Below, piece after piece: positions 25,616-36,580 of a stretch of DNA of 64,000 nt (the stretch's first letter is position 1; every line of letters begins with the position of its first letter). The position numbers and the translations under genes were made by a program. Under the pieces are notes generated by a model that made no database searches, was not told the origin of the DNA, and was given only the letters and a program-made list of their open reading frames with translations. Source of the DNA: Methylobacterium sp. Leaf112 (GTDB lineage: Bacteria > Pseudomonadota > Alphaproteobacteria > Rhizobiales > Beijerinckiaceae); NCBI RefSeq assembly GCF_001423295.1, contig NZ_LMNG01000032.1:62001-126000 (forward strand), given 5' to 3'.

Positions 25616-25925
25616 GCGTTCTCGCCGTGTTTGCTGGATATCCCGCCGCCCCGTTCCGCGCCGACGTGGGGCGGACCTCAAGGCCGGCCCATGATGCCCG
25701 GTGCCCCCGGTCGCGCAGCATGCCCTGCCGGACGACGCCGCGCGCCGTCCCCGAAAGATGAAGGCGGTCCCTTACACGAGGGGGGTAGACCGGGCAACCG
25801 TGCCGCTTGCCCGGGGCGGCCTCCGGATCGTGAGCGCGGGGTCATTCCGCACACGGCGTCGGCGGCCTAGATGAGGGCTCGGCCGTCCGCCGCGGACGCC
25901 GCCGTCCTCCGAGGCTTTCCCATCC

Positions 25926-27032
25926 ATGCCCCTTCCCCCTCGCACCGCCGATCCGGCGCCGGCTCCCCCTCCGCCCGGTGCCCTGACGCCGCGGGCGCAG
26001 GGCGTCGCCCGCATCCTCCTCGTGGTGGGCCTCGCCGCCCTCGGGCTCTGGGTGCTGCACCCGTTCCTGCCGGCCCTGGCCTGGGCGGTGATCCTCGCCA
26101 TCGCCCTGTGGCCCCTCTACGCCCGGGCCGAGCGGCGCTGGCCGCCGGGACGGCACAACCTGCTGCTGCCGAGCCTGTTCACCCTGGGGGTCGCCCTGGT
26201 GTTCCTCCTGCCCCTGGTGGTGCTCGGCATCGAGGCGGCACGCGAGGCGCACGACGTCGTCGCCCTGGCGCGTTCGGCCGAACAGACCGGCCTGCCGGTG
26301 CCGGAGGTTCTTTCGCGCGTTCCCTTCGGCGCACAGGCGAGTGCGTGGTGGGCGGCGAACCTCAGCCATCCGCAGGCGGGCGCCGACCTCCTGCACCACC
26401 TCGACAAGTCCACCGCGCTGGGCCTGTCGCGCAGCCTCGGGGCGCAGATCGTCCGGCGCAGCGTGCTGTTCGGCTTCAGCCTCGTCGCCCTGTTCTTTCT
26501 GTTCCGGGACGGGAAGCTCGTGACCGCCCAGGTGCTCACGGCGAGCGCCCGCCTGTTCGGCCCGCGCGGCGAGCGGGTCGCCCGCCAGATGGTGGCGTCG
26601 GTCCACGGCACCGTGGACGGCCTCGTCCTCGTCGGCCTCGGCGTGGGCGTGGTTCTGGGGATCGTCTACTATTTCGCCGGCGTGCCGCACCCGGTGCTGC
26701 TCGGCGCGCTGACCGCGGTGGCGGCCATGATCCCGTTCGGCGCGCCCCTGGTCTTCGGCGCCGCCGCCCTGGTGCTCCTCGCCGCCGGCTCGGTAGTTCC
26801 GGCGGCGGTGGTGGTGGTGGCGGGCTTCGTCGTCACCTTCGCGGCCGATCACTTCGTCCGCCCCGCCCTCATCGGCGGCACGACGCAGCTGCCGTTCCTC
26901 TGGGTGCTGCTGGGAATCTTGGGCGGCGTCGAGACCTTCGGGCTGCTGGGGCTATTCCTCGGCCCGGCCGTGATGGCGGCGCTGATCCTGCTGTGGCGGG
27001 AGTTCACGGGCGGAGACGCGCAGGCGGCCTGA
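25926..27032 (+). CDS. AI-2E family transporter (PerM/YdiK-like)
   Basis: A 368-residue inner-membrane protein of the AI-2E exporter superfamily. Hydrophobic segments cluster at the N-terminus (two helices after residue 30), one near residue 75, and a C-terminal group of five. The conserved late blocks (YYFAGVPHPVLLGALTA, then DHFVRPALIGG) are present. The family includes permeases of autoinducer-2, ions and other small solutes, so no substrate is claimed. It diverges from acpXL across a 310-bp gap in which I see no further gene. Confidence 0.85.
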   Translation: MPLPPRTADPAPAPPPPGALTPRAQGVARILLVVGLAALGLWVLHPFLPALAWAVILAIALWPLYARAERRWPPGRHNLLLPSLFTLGVALVFLLPLVVLGIEAAREAHDVVALARSAEQTGLPVPEVLSRVPFGAQASAWWAANLSHPQAGADLLHHLDKSTALGLSRSLGAQIVRRSVLFGFSLVALFFLFRDGKLVTAQVLTASARLFGPRGERVARQMVASVHGTVDGLVLVGLGVGVVLGIVYYFAGVPHPVLLGALTAVAAMIPFGAPLVFGAAALVLLAAGSVVPAAVVVVAGFVVTFAADHFVRPALIGGTTQLPFLWVLLGILGGVETFGLLGLFLGPAVMAALILLWREFTGGDAQAA

Positions 27033-27138
27033 AGTCCTCCGACGCCTCCTGTTCGTTCTTTTCATCCCGAGCGGCTGCACCGTCGCGGCGAGGAATGATC
27101 TCGGATCGACCCCGCATTCTGGTGCCCTCCCCCAAGAC

Positions 27139-27187
27139 AGGCGAAGCCCGTGCCTGCCCTGGAGGACGGGTTGGTGGGGCTTCGCCT
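27139..27187. terminator. bidirectional hairpin between convergent genes
   Basis: A perfect 11-bp inverted repeat, AGGCGAAGCCC (27139-27149) and GGGCTTCGCCT (27177-27187), flanks a 27-nt loop. It lies between the ends of the AI-2E transporter gene and the convergent DUF1508 gene, touching the latter's stop codon. No long T-run follows. Its location fits a shared terminator. Confidence 0.55.
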
Positions 27188-27375
27188 TAGACGAGGAACA
27201 CCGGGGCGTTAGTGGACGCCTTGTTGAGCGCGATGCCGTGCTCGCAATCGGACTTCGCGACGTAGCTCTCACTGCTCTTCGAGATCTCCTCGCCGTTCTT
27301 GGCGTAGTAGACCCAGTACCACTGGCCCCTGGTGTCCTGCTTCAGCTTGTAACAGGGATAGGTCACGCCGCTCAT
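27187..27375 (-). CDS. DUF1508/YegP-like small protein
   Basis: A 62-residue protein matching the DUF1508 (YegP) repeat: an aromatic strand QWYWVYYAKNGEEISKSSESY followed by SKSDC-like KSDCEHGIALNK. In YegP proteins this small domain is typically duplicated; here only one unit is present. The start is the ATG with GGAGG five nt upstream; ATG codons further upstream lie within that ribosome binding region. Function is unknown. Confidence 0.72.
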   Translation of the reverse strand: MSGVTYPCYKLKQDTRGQWYWVYYAKNGEEISKSSESYVAKSDCEHGIALNKASTNAPVFLV

Positions 27376-27492
27376 TGGTTCCTCCATCATCACGGGCGCC
27401 GAAGTCTCTCGACGCCCTGTTGCCAGCCAACTCTAGGTTGGATTAATGATGGATTTGTTTACCTGATCGAATGCATTCAAGGGGGCCGAAAC

Positions 27493-27525
27493 GAAAAAGG
27501 TCCCGTCCTTGCGGGCGGGGCCTTC
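27493..27525 (-). terminator. probable rho-independent terminator of acnA
   Basis: Read on the minus strand, a GC-rich imperfect stem (GGCCCCGCCC, loop gcaa, GGACGGGACC, two mismatches) is followed by TTTTT. It begins 24 nt beyond the acnA stop. The 155-bp gap between acnA and the DUF1508 gene holds nothing else that I recognise. Confidence 0.55.
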
Positions 27526-27548
27526 GTTCATCGGAGGGCTTGCCGATC

Positions 27549-30254
<2,706 letters not shown>

Positions 30255-30505
30255 GGCGTTGATGATCCTCGCGAGCGGTTGGTCGAACACGCGCAGGCAT
30301 AACCTGCGCCACGAAAGCTGTGCTCGGCTGGGTGCGCTGGAATGCGCGCGCCGCTCCGGGGGTGCCCGGACAGGTTGTTGCGCGAAGGACGGTTTGGACG
30401 CCCTGAGACTCGCGCGGCGCAGCCTGACGCCCGTATAGAACACTTCGAAACTGGCCGCTACCGGTGGGCTGACAGAGCGGTGGGTCTGTCGTCGCCGGGA
30501 GGGGG

Positions 30506-30703
30506 CTACGCCGCGGCGAGGTGCGCGAAATCCGCGCCTTCGGCCACGTGTTCGGAAGCGTCGAGGATCTCGATCCCGACGACACGTCCGGCGGCATCGA
30601 AATCGAGCATGATGCCCGGACGCACTTCCTCGCTCCCAACGATCGTGGCGTCGGCGAGCTACACGTAGAGTGCGTCCGCCTCACGGTCATACCGGGATTT
30701 CAT
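30506..30703 (-). pseudogene. DUF2283 antitoxin-like gene with internal stop
   Basis: From the ATG at 30703 the frame reads MKSRYDREADALYV, then TAG at 30659-30661, then LADATIVGSEEVRPG and onward to VVGIEILDASEHV and a natural stop. The whole matches the DUF2283 pattern, in which a Lys or Arg normally occupies the stop position, so a single AAG to TAG change would explain it. The remnant is 65 codons. It overlaps the upstream DUF4258 gene by 17 nt. DUF4258/DUF2283 pairs are toxin-antitoxin-like, so loss of this half leaves the partner orphaned. Confidence 0.75.
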
Positions 30704-30965
30704 GCGTGCCGGGCCCCCGCCCACGATCGAGGGATGCTGTGATCACGTGAAAGGTTGAGGCCGAGCGTATCACATAAACGACGCGAAGCACGCGGCCGTC
30801 CCGTTCGGGCAATGCGCGGAAGGCCCGCCGTCGATCCGGATGCAAAGGATCGGGCTCCATGGCATCCGGGGTCAGGATCGTCCGCTCCACCCAAGCCTCA
30901 TCCAGGGCACGCAGGGCGATCTGGTCCCGTGCGTGTTGGGCGTAGGTGATGGTCGGAGCAGGCAT
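30687..30965 (-). CDS. DUF4258 toxin-like protein
   Basis: A 92-residue protein of the DUF4258 type. The family pattern is a start strand with TYAQHARDQIALRAL (His-Ala-Arg motif), a middle strand RVLRVVYVIRSAST and a final IVxT-like FHVITASLDRG. DUF4258 proteins resemble RelE/BrnT-fold toxins and often pair with DUF2283 proteins. Here the partner is interrupted by a stop codon. The start is ATG; a 9-bp inverted repeat lies just upstream (30977-31020). Confidence 0.65.
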   Translation of the reverse strand: MPAPTITYAQHARDQIALRALDEAWVERTILTPDAMEPDPLHPDRRRAFRALPERDGRVLRVVYVIRSASTFHVITASLDRGRGPGTHEIPV

Positions 30966-30976
30966 GACACCCGTGT

Positions 30977-31020
30977 GTGAACGATCGCGCGCCTCGGTCG
31001 AGGAAAGCCCAATCGTTCAC
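30977..31020. promoter_or_regulatory. inverted repeat upstream of DUF4258 gene
   Basis: GTGAACGAT (30977-30985) and ATCGTTCAC (31012-31020) form a perfect 9-bp inverted repeat, 26 bp apart, starting 12 bp upstream of the DUF4258 ATG. It could be an operator for autoregulation of the toxin-antitoxin-like pair. The rest of the 317-bp gap to ccmA shows no gene I can support. Confidence 0.4.
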
Positions 31021-31282
31021 GCTCCACAACGGATTCTCGGCAAAAGCACGTTTCGGTTGTGGGTGGGCGGGCGAAGGCGGATCGCAGACACGAAGGGCCG
31101 ACGCAGGCGGCGAGGGTCTGACGACCTTTCCGCGCATGGGGTCTCGCCACTGAACGATCTGCGTGCGATGGGCGGGGTGCCGAGCGGTGCGAGGCTCTGA
31201 ATTTGTCGCATGGACCGGATCGGCGACTGGCGCGACATCGTTCCGTGGCCGGTTCGACGAGGCTCATGATCCAGGACCCCCC

Positions 31283-31996
31283 GTGCGGCTGACCGCCCAG
31301 ACCCTCGCCGTCCGCCGCTCCGGCCGCCGCATCTTTTCGGACGTGTCGTTCACGCTCGGCGCGGGCGAGGCCCTCATGGTCACCGGCCGCAACGGTGCGG
31401 GCAAGTCGACCCTGCTCGCCGTGCTGGCCGGTCGCCTCAAGCCCGAATCGGGGACGCTCACCGTGCACGAGGTCGGCGAGGCGACCCTGCCCGAGTGCCT
31501 GCACGTGGTCGGCCACCGCGACGGCCTGAAGAGCCCGCTGACGGCGGAAGAGAACCTCGCCTTCGCCCGCGATCTCCTGGGCGCGCCCACCGCGAGTCCG
31601 CGCGCGGCCCTGGAGGAACTCGGCCTCGGCCACGCGTTGCGGCTGCCGGTGGCCTACCTGTCGGCCGGCCAGCGCCGCCGGGTGGCGCTGGCCCGCCTCC
31701 TCGTCTGTCGGCGGCCGCTGTGGCTCCTCGACGAGCCGACGGCGGCCCTCGACGTCGCCTCGCAGGCCGTGCTCGCCGGCATGATGGCGCGCCACCGGGC
31801 GACGGGCGGCCTCGTCATCGCGGCGACCCACCAGGCGCTGGGCCTGGAGGGCGCGCGCGAACTGCGCATCGAGGCGGCCAGGAGCGAGGCGGCCAGGAGC
31901 GAGGCGGCCAGGAGCGAGGCGGCCAGGAGCGAGGCGGCCATGAGCGAGGCGACGGCGACGCCGTCCGACGCTGCGACCGGAGACGTGTGGTGGTGA
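31283..31996 (+). CDS. ccmA: heme exporter ATP-binding protein CcmA
   Basis: A 237-residue ABC ATPase of the cytochrome c maturation system I. Walker A is GRNGAGKST (residues 35-43), the signature is LSAGQRRRVALAR, typical of CcmA, and Walker B is LWLLDEPTAALD. With CcmB it drives release of holo-CcmE. The start is GTG; the upstream frame lacks conservation. The C-terminus has five copies of a 15-bp repeat encoding EAARS. The stop overlaps the ccmB start (TGATG). The arrangement aconitase-divergent-ccmA is common in Methylobacterium and relatives. Confidence 0.92.
   Translation: MRLTAQTLAVRRSGRRIFSDVSFTLGAGEALMVTGRNGAGKSTLLAVLAGRLKPESGTLTVHEVGEATLPECLHVVGHRDGLKSPLTAEENLAFARDLLGAPTASPRAALEELGLGHALRLPVAYLSAGQRRRVALARLLVCRRPLWLLDEPTAALDVASQAVLAGMMARHRATGGLVIAATHQALGLEGARELRIEAARSEAARSEAARSEAARSEAAMSEATATPSDAATGDVWW
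31871..31945 (+). repeat. 15-bp tandem repeat, five units, coding
   Basis: Five units of gaggcggccaggagc (last one with a single change) encode (EAARS) repeats at the C-terminal tail of CcmA, beyond the last conserved strand. The unit preserves frame. Confidence 0.92.
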
Positions 31997-32661
31997 TGCG
32001 CGCCCTGAAGGCCCTCGTCGCCCGCGACCTCGCGCTCGCCGCCCGGGTCGGCGGCTCGGGGGCGCTCTCCCTCGTATTCTTCCTGATGATCGTCGCCGTG
32101 GTGCCGTTCGCGCTGGGGCCCGACCTCAACCTGCTGTCGCGGATCGGGCCGGCCATCCTGTGGCTGGCCGCCGTGCTCGCCACCCTCATCGGCCTCGACC
32201 GCCTGTTCCAGGCCGACGAGGAGGACGGCTCCCTCGACCTGATGACCGGCGCGCCCGTGCCCATGGAACTCGTGGTGCTCGCCAAGGTGCTGGCCCACTG
32301 GCTCACCACCGGCCTGCCCCTCGCGCTCGCCGCCCCCCTGTTCGGCCTCCTCGTGGCGCTCGACGGCACGGCCATGGCGGCCACCAGCCTGACCCTGCTC
32401 GTCGGCACCCCGGCCCTGACCTTCATCGGCGCCGTCGGCTCGGCCCTGACGGCCTCGATCCGGCGGGGCGGCCTCATCCTCGCCGTCCTGGTGCTGCCCC
32501 TGATGATCCCGACCCTGATCTTCGGCGTCTCGGCGAGCGAGGCGGCGCTCGGCGGCACGGTGCCGTTCACGACGCCGCTGGCCATCCTCGCCGCCCTCAG
32601 CCTCATCGCCGGCGTCGTCGGGACCCTGGCCTCCGCCGCAGCGCTCCGCTGGAGCGAGTGA
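31996..32661 (+). CDS. ccmB: heme exporter permease CcmB
   Basis: A 221-residue six-helix inner-membrane protein matching CcmB in length and pattern. Recognisable blocks are LFFLMIVAVVPF-like VFFLMIVAVVPFALGPD, then LDRLFQADEEDGSLD and FTTPLAILAALSLIAG. It partners CcmA to form the ABC unit of system I cytochrome c maturation. The ATG overlaps the ccmA stop. No ccmC, ccmD or ccmG follows; the next gene is an unrelated SDR, so remaining ccm genes must lie outside the window. Confidence 0.92.
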   Translation: MRALKALVARDLALAARVGGSGALSLVFFLMIVAVVPFALGPDLNLLSRIGPAILWLAAVLATLIGLDRLFQADEEDGSLDLMTGAPVPMELVVLAKVLAHWLTTGLPLALAAPLFGLLVALDGTAMAATSLTLLVGTPALTFIGAVGSALTASIRRGGLILAVLVLPLMIPTLIFGVSASEAALGGTVPFTTPLAILAALSLIAGVVGTLASAAALRWSE

Positions 32662-32789
32662 GCGCAGCGCCGAGACAGCCGTCGCTCGTGTAACGTGGAT
32701 TGGTGTGACCTTCGGCCCCGCGAACCAGGCCGGGGCAGGGCGCTTGTCCCGTGGACGGCCCCCCGGGGCCCCGAGCGACGAGAGCCCGC

Positions 32790-33647
32790 ATGGTCGATTA
32801 CCCGAAGCCCCCCTTCCCGCAGCCGCCGATTCCCTATCCGGGCCGGTCCGCCGAGATGACCCCCAAGCCGGATCACGGCGAGGAGAGCTACCGGGGGTCG
32901 GGCAAGCTCACCGGAAAGGTCGCGCTCATCACGGGGGGCGACAGCGGCATCGGCCGGGCGGTCGCCATCGCGTATGCCCGCGAAGGCGCCGACATCGCGC
33001 TCAGCTACCTCGACGAGCACGACGACGCCCGGGACACCGCCGCCTGGGTCGAGCGCGCCGGCCGCCGCGTGGTTCTGCTGCCGGGCGATGTCGCCGACCA
33101 CCGCCATTGCGCGGCCCTGGTCGACAAAACCGTTTCCGAGCTCGGCCGCCTCGACATCGTAGTAAACAACGCCGCGTTCCAGAAACTCGCCGACACCCTC
33201 GAGGAGATCGAGATTGCCGATTGGGACCGGCACTACGCCGTCAACGTCCACGCGATGTTCTACATCCTCAAGGCCGCCTCGCCGCACCTCAAGGCCGGGG
33301 CGTCGATCATCAACACCGCTTCGGTGAACGCCAAGACCCCCGTGGAGCAGCAGCTCGCCTACTCGTCCACCAAAGCGGCCATCACCAACATGACCGCCAA
33401 CCTCGCCCGGATCCTGGGCGCGCGCGGCATCCGCGCCAACGCGGTGCTGCCGGGGCCGATCTGGACGCCCCTGATCCCCTCGACCATGTACACCGAGCAG
33501 GTGGAGAAGTTCGGCTCGATGACCCCCGCCGGACGCCCCGGCCAGCCGGCGGAACTCGCGGGCGCCTACGTGCTCCTCGCCTCCGACGGGGGCAGCTACA
33601 TGAGCGGTGCCATGATCGCCGTGACGGGCGGCATGGTCACCCTCTGA
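32790..33647 (+). CDS. SDR-family oxidoreductase (YhdF/YgfF-like)
   Basis: A 285-residue classical SDR with an N-terminal Pro-rich extension (residues 1-30). The cofactor loop TGGDSGIGRAVAIAYAREG, the NNAA motif, the active-site Ser (NTASVN), Tyr-x-x-x-Lys (YSSTKAAI) and the PGPIWTPLIP loop are all intact. The subtype with the 'PKPP...PIPYPG' leader is common in stress-related SDRs annotated as glucose- or ribitol-dehydrogenase-like. The true substrate is unknown. It is transcribed alone, 128 bp after ccmB. Confidence 0.88.
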   Translation: MVDYPKPPFPQPPIPYPGRSAEMTPKPDHGEESYRGSGKLTGKVALITGGDSGIGRAVAIAYAREGADIALSYLDEHDDARDTAAWVERAGRRVVLLPGDVADHRHCAALVDKTVSELGRLDIVVNNAAFQKLADTLEEIEIADWDRHYAVNVHAMFYILKAASPHLKAGASIINTASVNAKTPVEQQLAYSSTKAAITNMTANLARILGARGIRANAVLPGPIWTPLIPSTMYTEQVEKFGSMTPAGRPGQPAELAGAYVLLASDGGSYMSGAMIAVTGGMVTL

Positions 33648-33899
33648 GGGTTTTCTGCGAGGCCTCCATCGCTCCGGAGCAGGTCGTGGCCGGGCGGTTC
33701 GGACATCGGGGCGGGTGGAAATCGCCCGGTGCGCCGTCCGGACGGCCGGGCCGTCCATGATCGGAGCGGCGACACGATCCCGGCACCTGGTCTAATCCCG
33801 CCTGGGAACCGACAAGGTGTCGCAGGCCGATAGCCGGCCCTACGTCCGGTCGTCCCGCGCCATAGTTAGGAGTTCCTATCCATCGCGATGGGGGAAACC

Positions 33900-34265
33900 A
33901 TGAAGCCAATCGTTCTCGGCACGGTCCTGACACTTGCGCTCTCGCTCGGCGCGCATGCGCAGGACATGGGTGACGCCGCGGCGGGCGAGAAGGCGTTCGC
34001 CCCCTGCAAGGCCTGCCATCAGGCCGGCAAGAACGGGGTCGGTCCCAATCTCGTCGGTGTCGTCGGACGCGCCGCCGGAACCTACGAGGGCTACAACTAC
34101 TCCGCCGCCCTCAAGGGCTCGGGGATCACCTGGGACGACGCCAATCTGCACGAGTGGCTGAAGAATCCCAAGGCCAAGGTGCCTGGAACGAAGATGGTCT
34201 TCGCCGGCTATCCCGACGACAAGAAGATCAACGACGTCGTCGCCTACCTCAAGACCCTGAAATAG
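33900..34265 (+). CDS. class I c-type cytochrome, exported
   Basis: A 121-residue periplasmic cytochrome c. Residues 1-20 form a signal peptide. The heme motif CKACH is at residues 36-40 and the axial Met is Met99 in PGTKMVFAG. Length and pattern fit cytochrome c2/c550-type carriers. The start at 33900 has GGGGGA correctly spaced; an ATG 12 nt upstream lies inside that site. It probably carries electrons in the periplasm. Its partner is not evident in the window. The 252-bp region upstream holds no other gene. Confidence 0.93.
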   Translation: MKPIVLGTVLTLALSLGAHAQDMGDAAAGEKAFAPCKACHQAGKNGVGPNLVGVVGRAAGTYEGYNYSAALKGSGITWDDANLHEWLKNPKAKVPGTKMVFAGYPDDKKINDVVAYLKTLK

Positions 34266-34272
34266 GTACCCT

Positions 34273-34308
34273 GCCGGCTCCACCCCCGATGGCCGGGAAG
34301 GAGCCGGC
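34273..34308. terminator. hairpin between convergent cytochrome c and beta-propeller genes
   Basis: GCCGGCTCC (34273-34281) and GGAGCCGGC (34300-34308) form a perfect 9-bp stem with an 18-nt loop. It starts eight nt after the cytochrome stop and ends nine nt before the convergent gene's stop. There is no long T-run. Its position supports a bidirectional terminator. Confidence 0.6.
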
Positions 34309-34316
34309 GTCTCCCC

Positions 34317-35510
34317 TCACGCCGGGTCGGCGTCGATCCGGATCTTCAGGATCGCGTAGGGCGGCGCCTGCCGATCGGTGCCGTTGTTGTATTCCGGCCG
34401 GCGGTTCACCTGGGCGGCCGAGACGTGGAGCCAGCGGTCGGGGGTGATCCAGAACGTGTCGGCCCAGATCAGGCGCGGGTCGGCGGCCAGGATCTCGACG
34501 GTGCCGTCGGGGCTGCGCCGGCCCACCGCGTTGAATTCCTGCAGGGCGAGGTACACCCGGTCCTTCGAATCCGTGGTCAGGCCGCCGGTCATGCCCTTCT
34601 CGCCGAGATCCTCGACCCCGGCCGCCACCCCGGCATCGGTGACCTGCGGGTCGAGCAGGGCGGCGGTGTCGACGGCGTAGAGGTGCCGGCCGATGAGGGG
34701 GGCGTAGTACAGGCGCCGCCCGTCGGGGGAGAGCGCGATGCCGTTGGCGCCGCCCTGGACCGGACTGGGCGGGGCATCGCCCTTGCGCTGGACGACGGCG
34801 CGCCCCTCGACGAACTTCGTCAGCCCCTTCTGCGACTTGGTGCTGGCGTGCCCGTGCAGGCGCCGCACCACTCGCCCGGTGGCGAGGTCGACGGCGAGGA
34901 GCGCGCCCTCCCCGTCCTGGCCCTGGTCGGTGATGTAGGCGCGGGCGTACCCGTCCCGGATGTCGATGCGCAGGTCGTTGAGGGACGAGGTCGGGGCGAT
35001 GCCGGATTCCAGCGGCACCACCCGCAGGATGCGGTTGCCGACGATGTCCATCCGCACCAGCTTGGCGCCGCCCTTCACCGGCGGCCCGGAGCCGTCCGGC
35101 AGTCCGGCATCGAGGAGCCACAGGGTGTCGTCCCGGTCGAACACGCCGTTGGGAACGTGGAAGAAGCGTGTCTGCGCCTTGTCCGGATCGGGCTGGTTGG
35201 TTTCCAGATCGGGATAGGGCCGCACGGCCCCGCCGGGCAGGACCTCGCCCACGGTGTAGGGCACCTTGGCGTCGAAGCGCGGCATCATGATGAAGGCGCG
35301 GCCACCGCGCGCGATGGCGAGGCCCGTCGGCGTCGAGGGCGCATCGGCCACGAAGGCGAGTTCGAGGCCCGCGGGCGTCCGGTCCGTCGTCACGCCACCG
35401 GTTTTTGACTCGTGAGCGCCGGATTCGGATTTCGCCGTCGCACCGGAGGCGGACAGCAGAGCGGCCCCGGTGAGGCCGGCGGCGAGGAGGTCGCGTCGGG
35501 CGAGGGTCAT
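34317..35510 (-). CDS. MRJP/yellow-family beta-propeller protein, exported
   Basis: A 397-residue protein with a twin-arginine N-terminus (MTLARRDLLAAGLTGAALL) and a predicted beta-propeller of the major royal jelly/yellow type. Repeated blocks such as TGLAIARGGRAFIMMPRF, LWLLDAG, NDLRIDIRDGYAYITD-like and NGIALSPDGRRLYYAPL are typical. Bacterial members act as putative lactonases or dopachrome-tautomerase-like enzymes, but few are characterised. A paralogue lies at 36581 and an SMP-30 protein between them, all on one strand. Confidence 0.8.
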   Translation of the reverse strand: MTLARRDLLAAGLTGAALLSASGATAKSESGAHESKTGGVTTDRTPAGLELAFVADAPSTPTGLAIARGGRAFIMMPRFDAKVPYTVGEVLPGGAVRPYPDLETNQPDPDKAQTRFFHVPNGVFDRDDTLWLLDAGLPDGSGPPVKGGAKLVRMDIVGNRILRVVPLESGIAPTSSLNDLRIDIRDGYARAYITDQGQDGEGALLAVDLATGRVVRRLHGHASTKSQKGLTKFVEGRAVVQRKGDAPPSPVQGGANGIALSPDGRRLYYAPLIGRHLYAVDTAALLDPQVTDAGVAAGVEDLGEKGMTGGLTTDSKDRVYLALQEFNAVGRRSPDGTVEILAADPRLIWADTFWITPDRWLHVSAAQVNRRPEYNNGTDRQAPPYAILKIRIDADPA

Positions 35511-35543
35511 GATGGGTCTCGGGTGTTCGAAGGGGATGAGAGC

Positions 35544-36521
35544 TCAGCCGTGGGCGGCGCCGCTGACCCGGAGGTCGATGGCCAGGATGGCGGGGCCGGA
35601 CGCGATGAAGAGGCGGCGGCCGTCGGGGCCGCCGAAGGTGACGTTGGCGGCATCCGTGGCGGTGGCGATGCGGCCGAGGCGCCGTCCGTCCGGCGTGTAG
35701 ACCCGGACGCCGTCGCCGCACGCGGCGTAGACACGCCCGTCCGCATCCACCGCGAGCCCATCGGGCACGCCCGCGTCCAGGGTGGCGAAGGTGCTCGGGG
35801 CCCCGAGCGTGCGCCCGTTCTCGACGGGGAACGCCAGGATGGCGCGGGCGCCTTCGGGGTTGAGGGAGGCGCCGGTCTCGCTGACGTAGAGGCGGCGCCC
35901 GTCCGGACTGAAGGCGAGGCCGTTGGGCTGGTCGAGGGCGTCGCTCATGCCCGTGAGCGTGCCGTCGGGGTCGATGCGATAGACCCGCCGCGCGGCCTGC
36001 GCCGGTTCGCGCACGATGCCCTCGTCCGGCATGGAGATGCCGAAGATCGGATCGGTGAACCAGAGTGCGCCGTCGGGCGCCAGCGCCACGTCGTTGGGCG
36101 AGTTCAGGGGCTGCCCCCCGTAACGGTCGGCCAGGACCGTGAGGGACCCGTCGGTTTCGGCCCGCACCACCCGCCGGCCCCGGTGCTCGCAGGTCACCAG
36201 GCGTCCCTTGGCGTCGAGGGTGTTGCCGTTGGCGTTGTCGGACGGGTCGCGGAAGGTTCTGGTCTTCCCGTCGTCGCCGATGAGCACCATCCGGTTGGAC
36301 CGCACGTCGCTGAAGACCAGGCCGCCGAGGTGACGCGCGTAGCACGGCCCCTCGCACCAGCGTCCCTCGGAATACAGAGAGGTGAGGCGCGCGTCGCGAT
36401 CGACCACGGCCGCGAAGTCCGGATCGTCGACGTGCAGGACCGGTGCGGCGGCCGCTTCGCGCGGCATCGCCGTCAGGGCGAAGCCGAAGGCGGCCCGGCC
36501 GAGGAAGGTACGTCGGTGCAT
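35544..36521 (-). CDS. SMP-30/gluconolactonase-family protein, exported
   Basis: A 325-residue six-bladed beta-propeller. The N-terminus MHRRTFLGRAAFGFALTA is twin-arginine-like and precedes an AxA cleavage region. Metal-binding and structural blocks of SMP-30 proteins are visible: the early Glu in WCEGPCY, NSPNDVALAPDGALWFTDP, DQPNGLAFSPDGRRLYVSE and PDGLAVDADGRVYAA. It probably hydrolyses a sugar lactone in the periplasm. It lies 33 bp upstream of the MRJP-like gene on the same strand and may be co-transcribed. Confidence 0.85.
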   Translation of the reverse strand: MHRRTFLGRAAFGFALTAMPREAAAAPVLHVDDPDFAAVVDRDARLTSLYSEGRWCEGPCYARHLGGLVFSDVRSNRMVLIGDDGKTRTFRDPSDNANGNTLDAKGRLVTCEHRGRRVVRAETDGSLTVLADRYGGQPLNSPNDVALAPDGALWFTDPIFGISMPDEGIVREPAQAARRVYRIDPDGTLTGMSDALDQPNGLAFSPDGRRLYVSETGASLNPEGARAILAFPVENGRTLGAPSTFATLDAGVPDGLAVDADGRVYAACGDGVRVYTPDGRRLGRIATATDAANVTFGGPDGRRLFIASGPAILAIDLRVSGAAHG

Positions 36522-36580
36522 CGTCGCCCTGGGTTCGAGGAAGAGGCGGGCGGCCCCGTGAGGCCGCCCGGTCGTCGGGG

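Noticed and set aside
25616..25925. Search for a riboswitch or small gene between acpXL and the AI-2E transporter
   Set aside because: No conserved structure or start with ribosome binding site was seen in the 310 bp.
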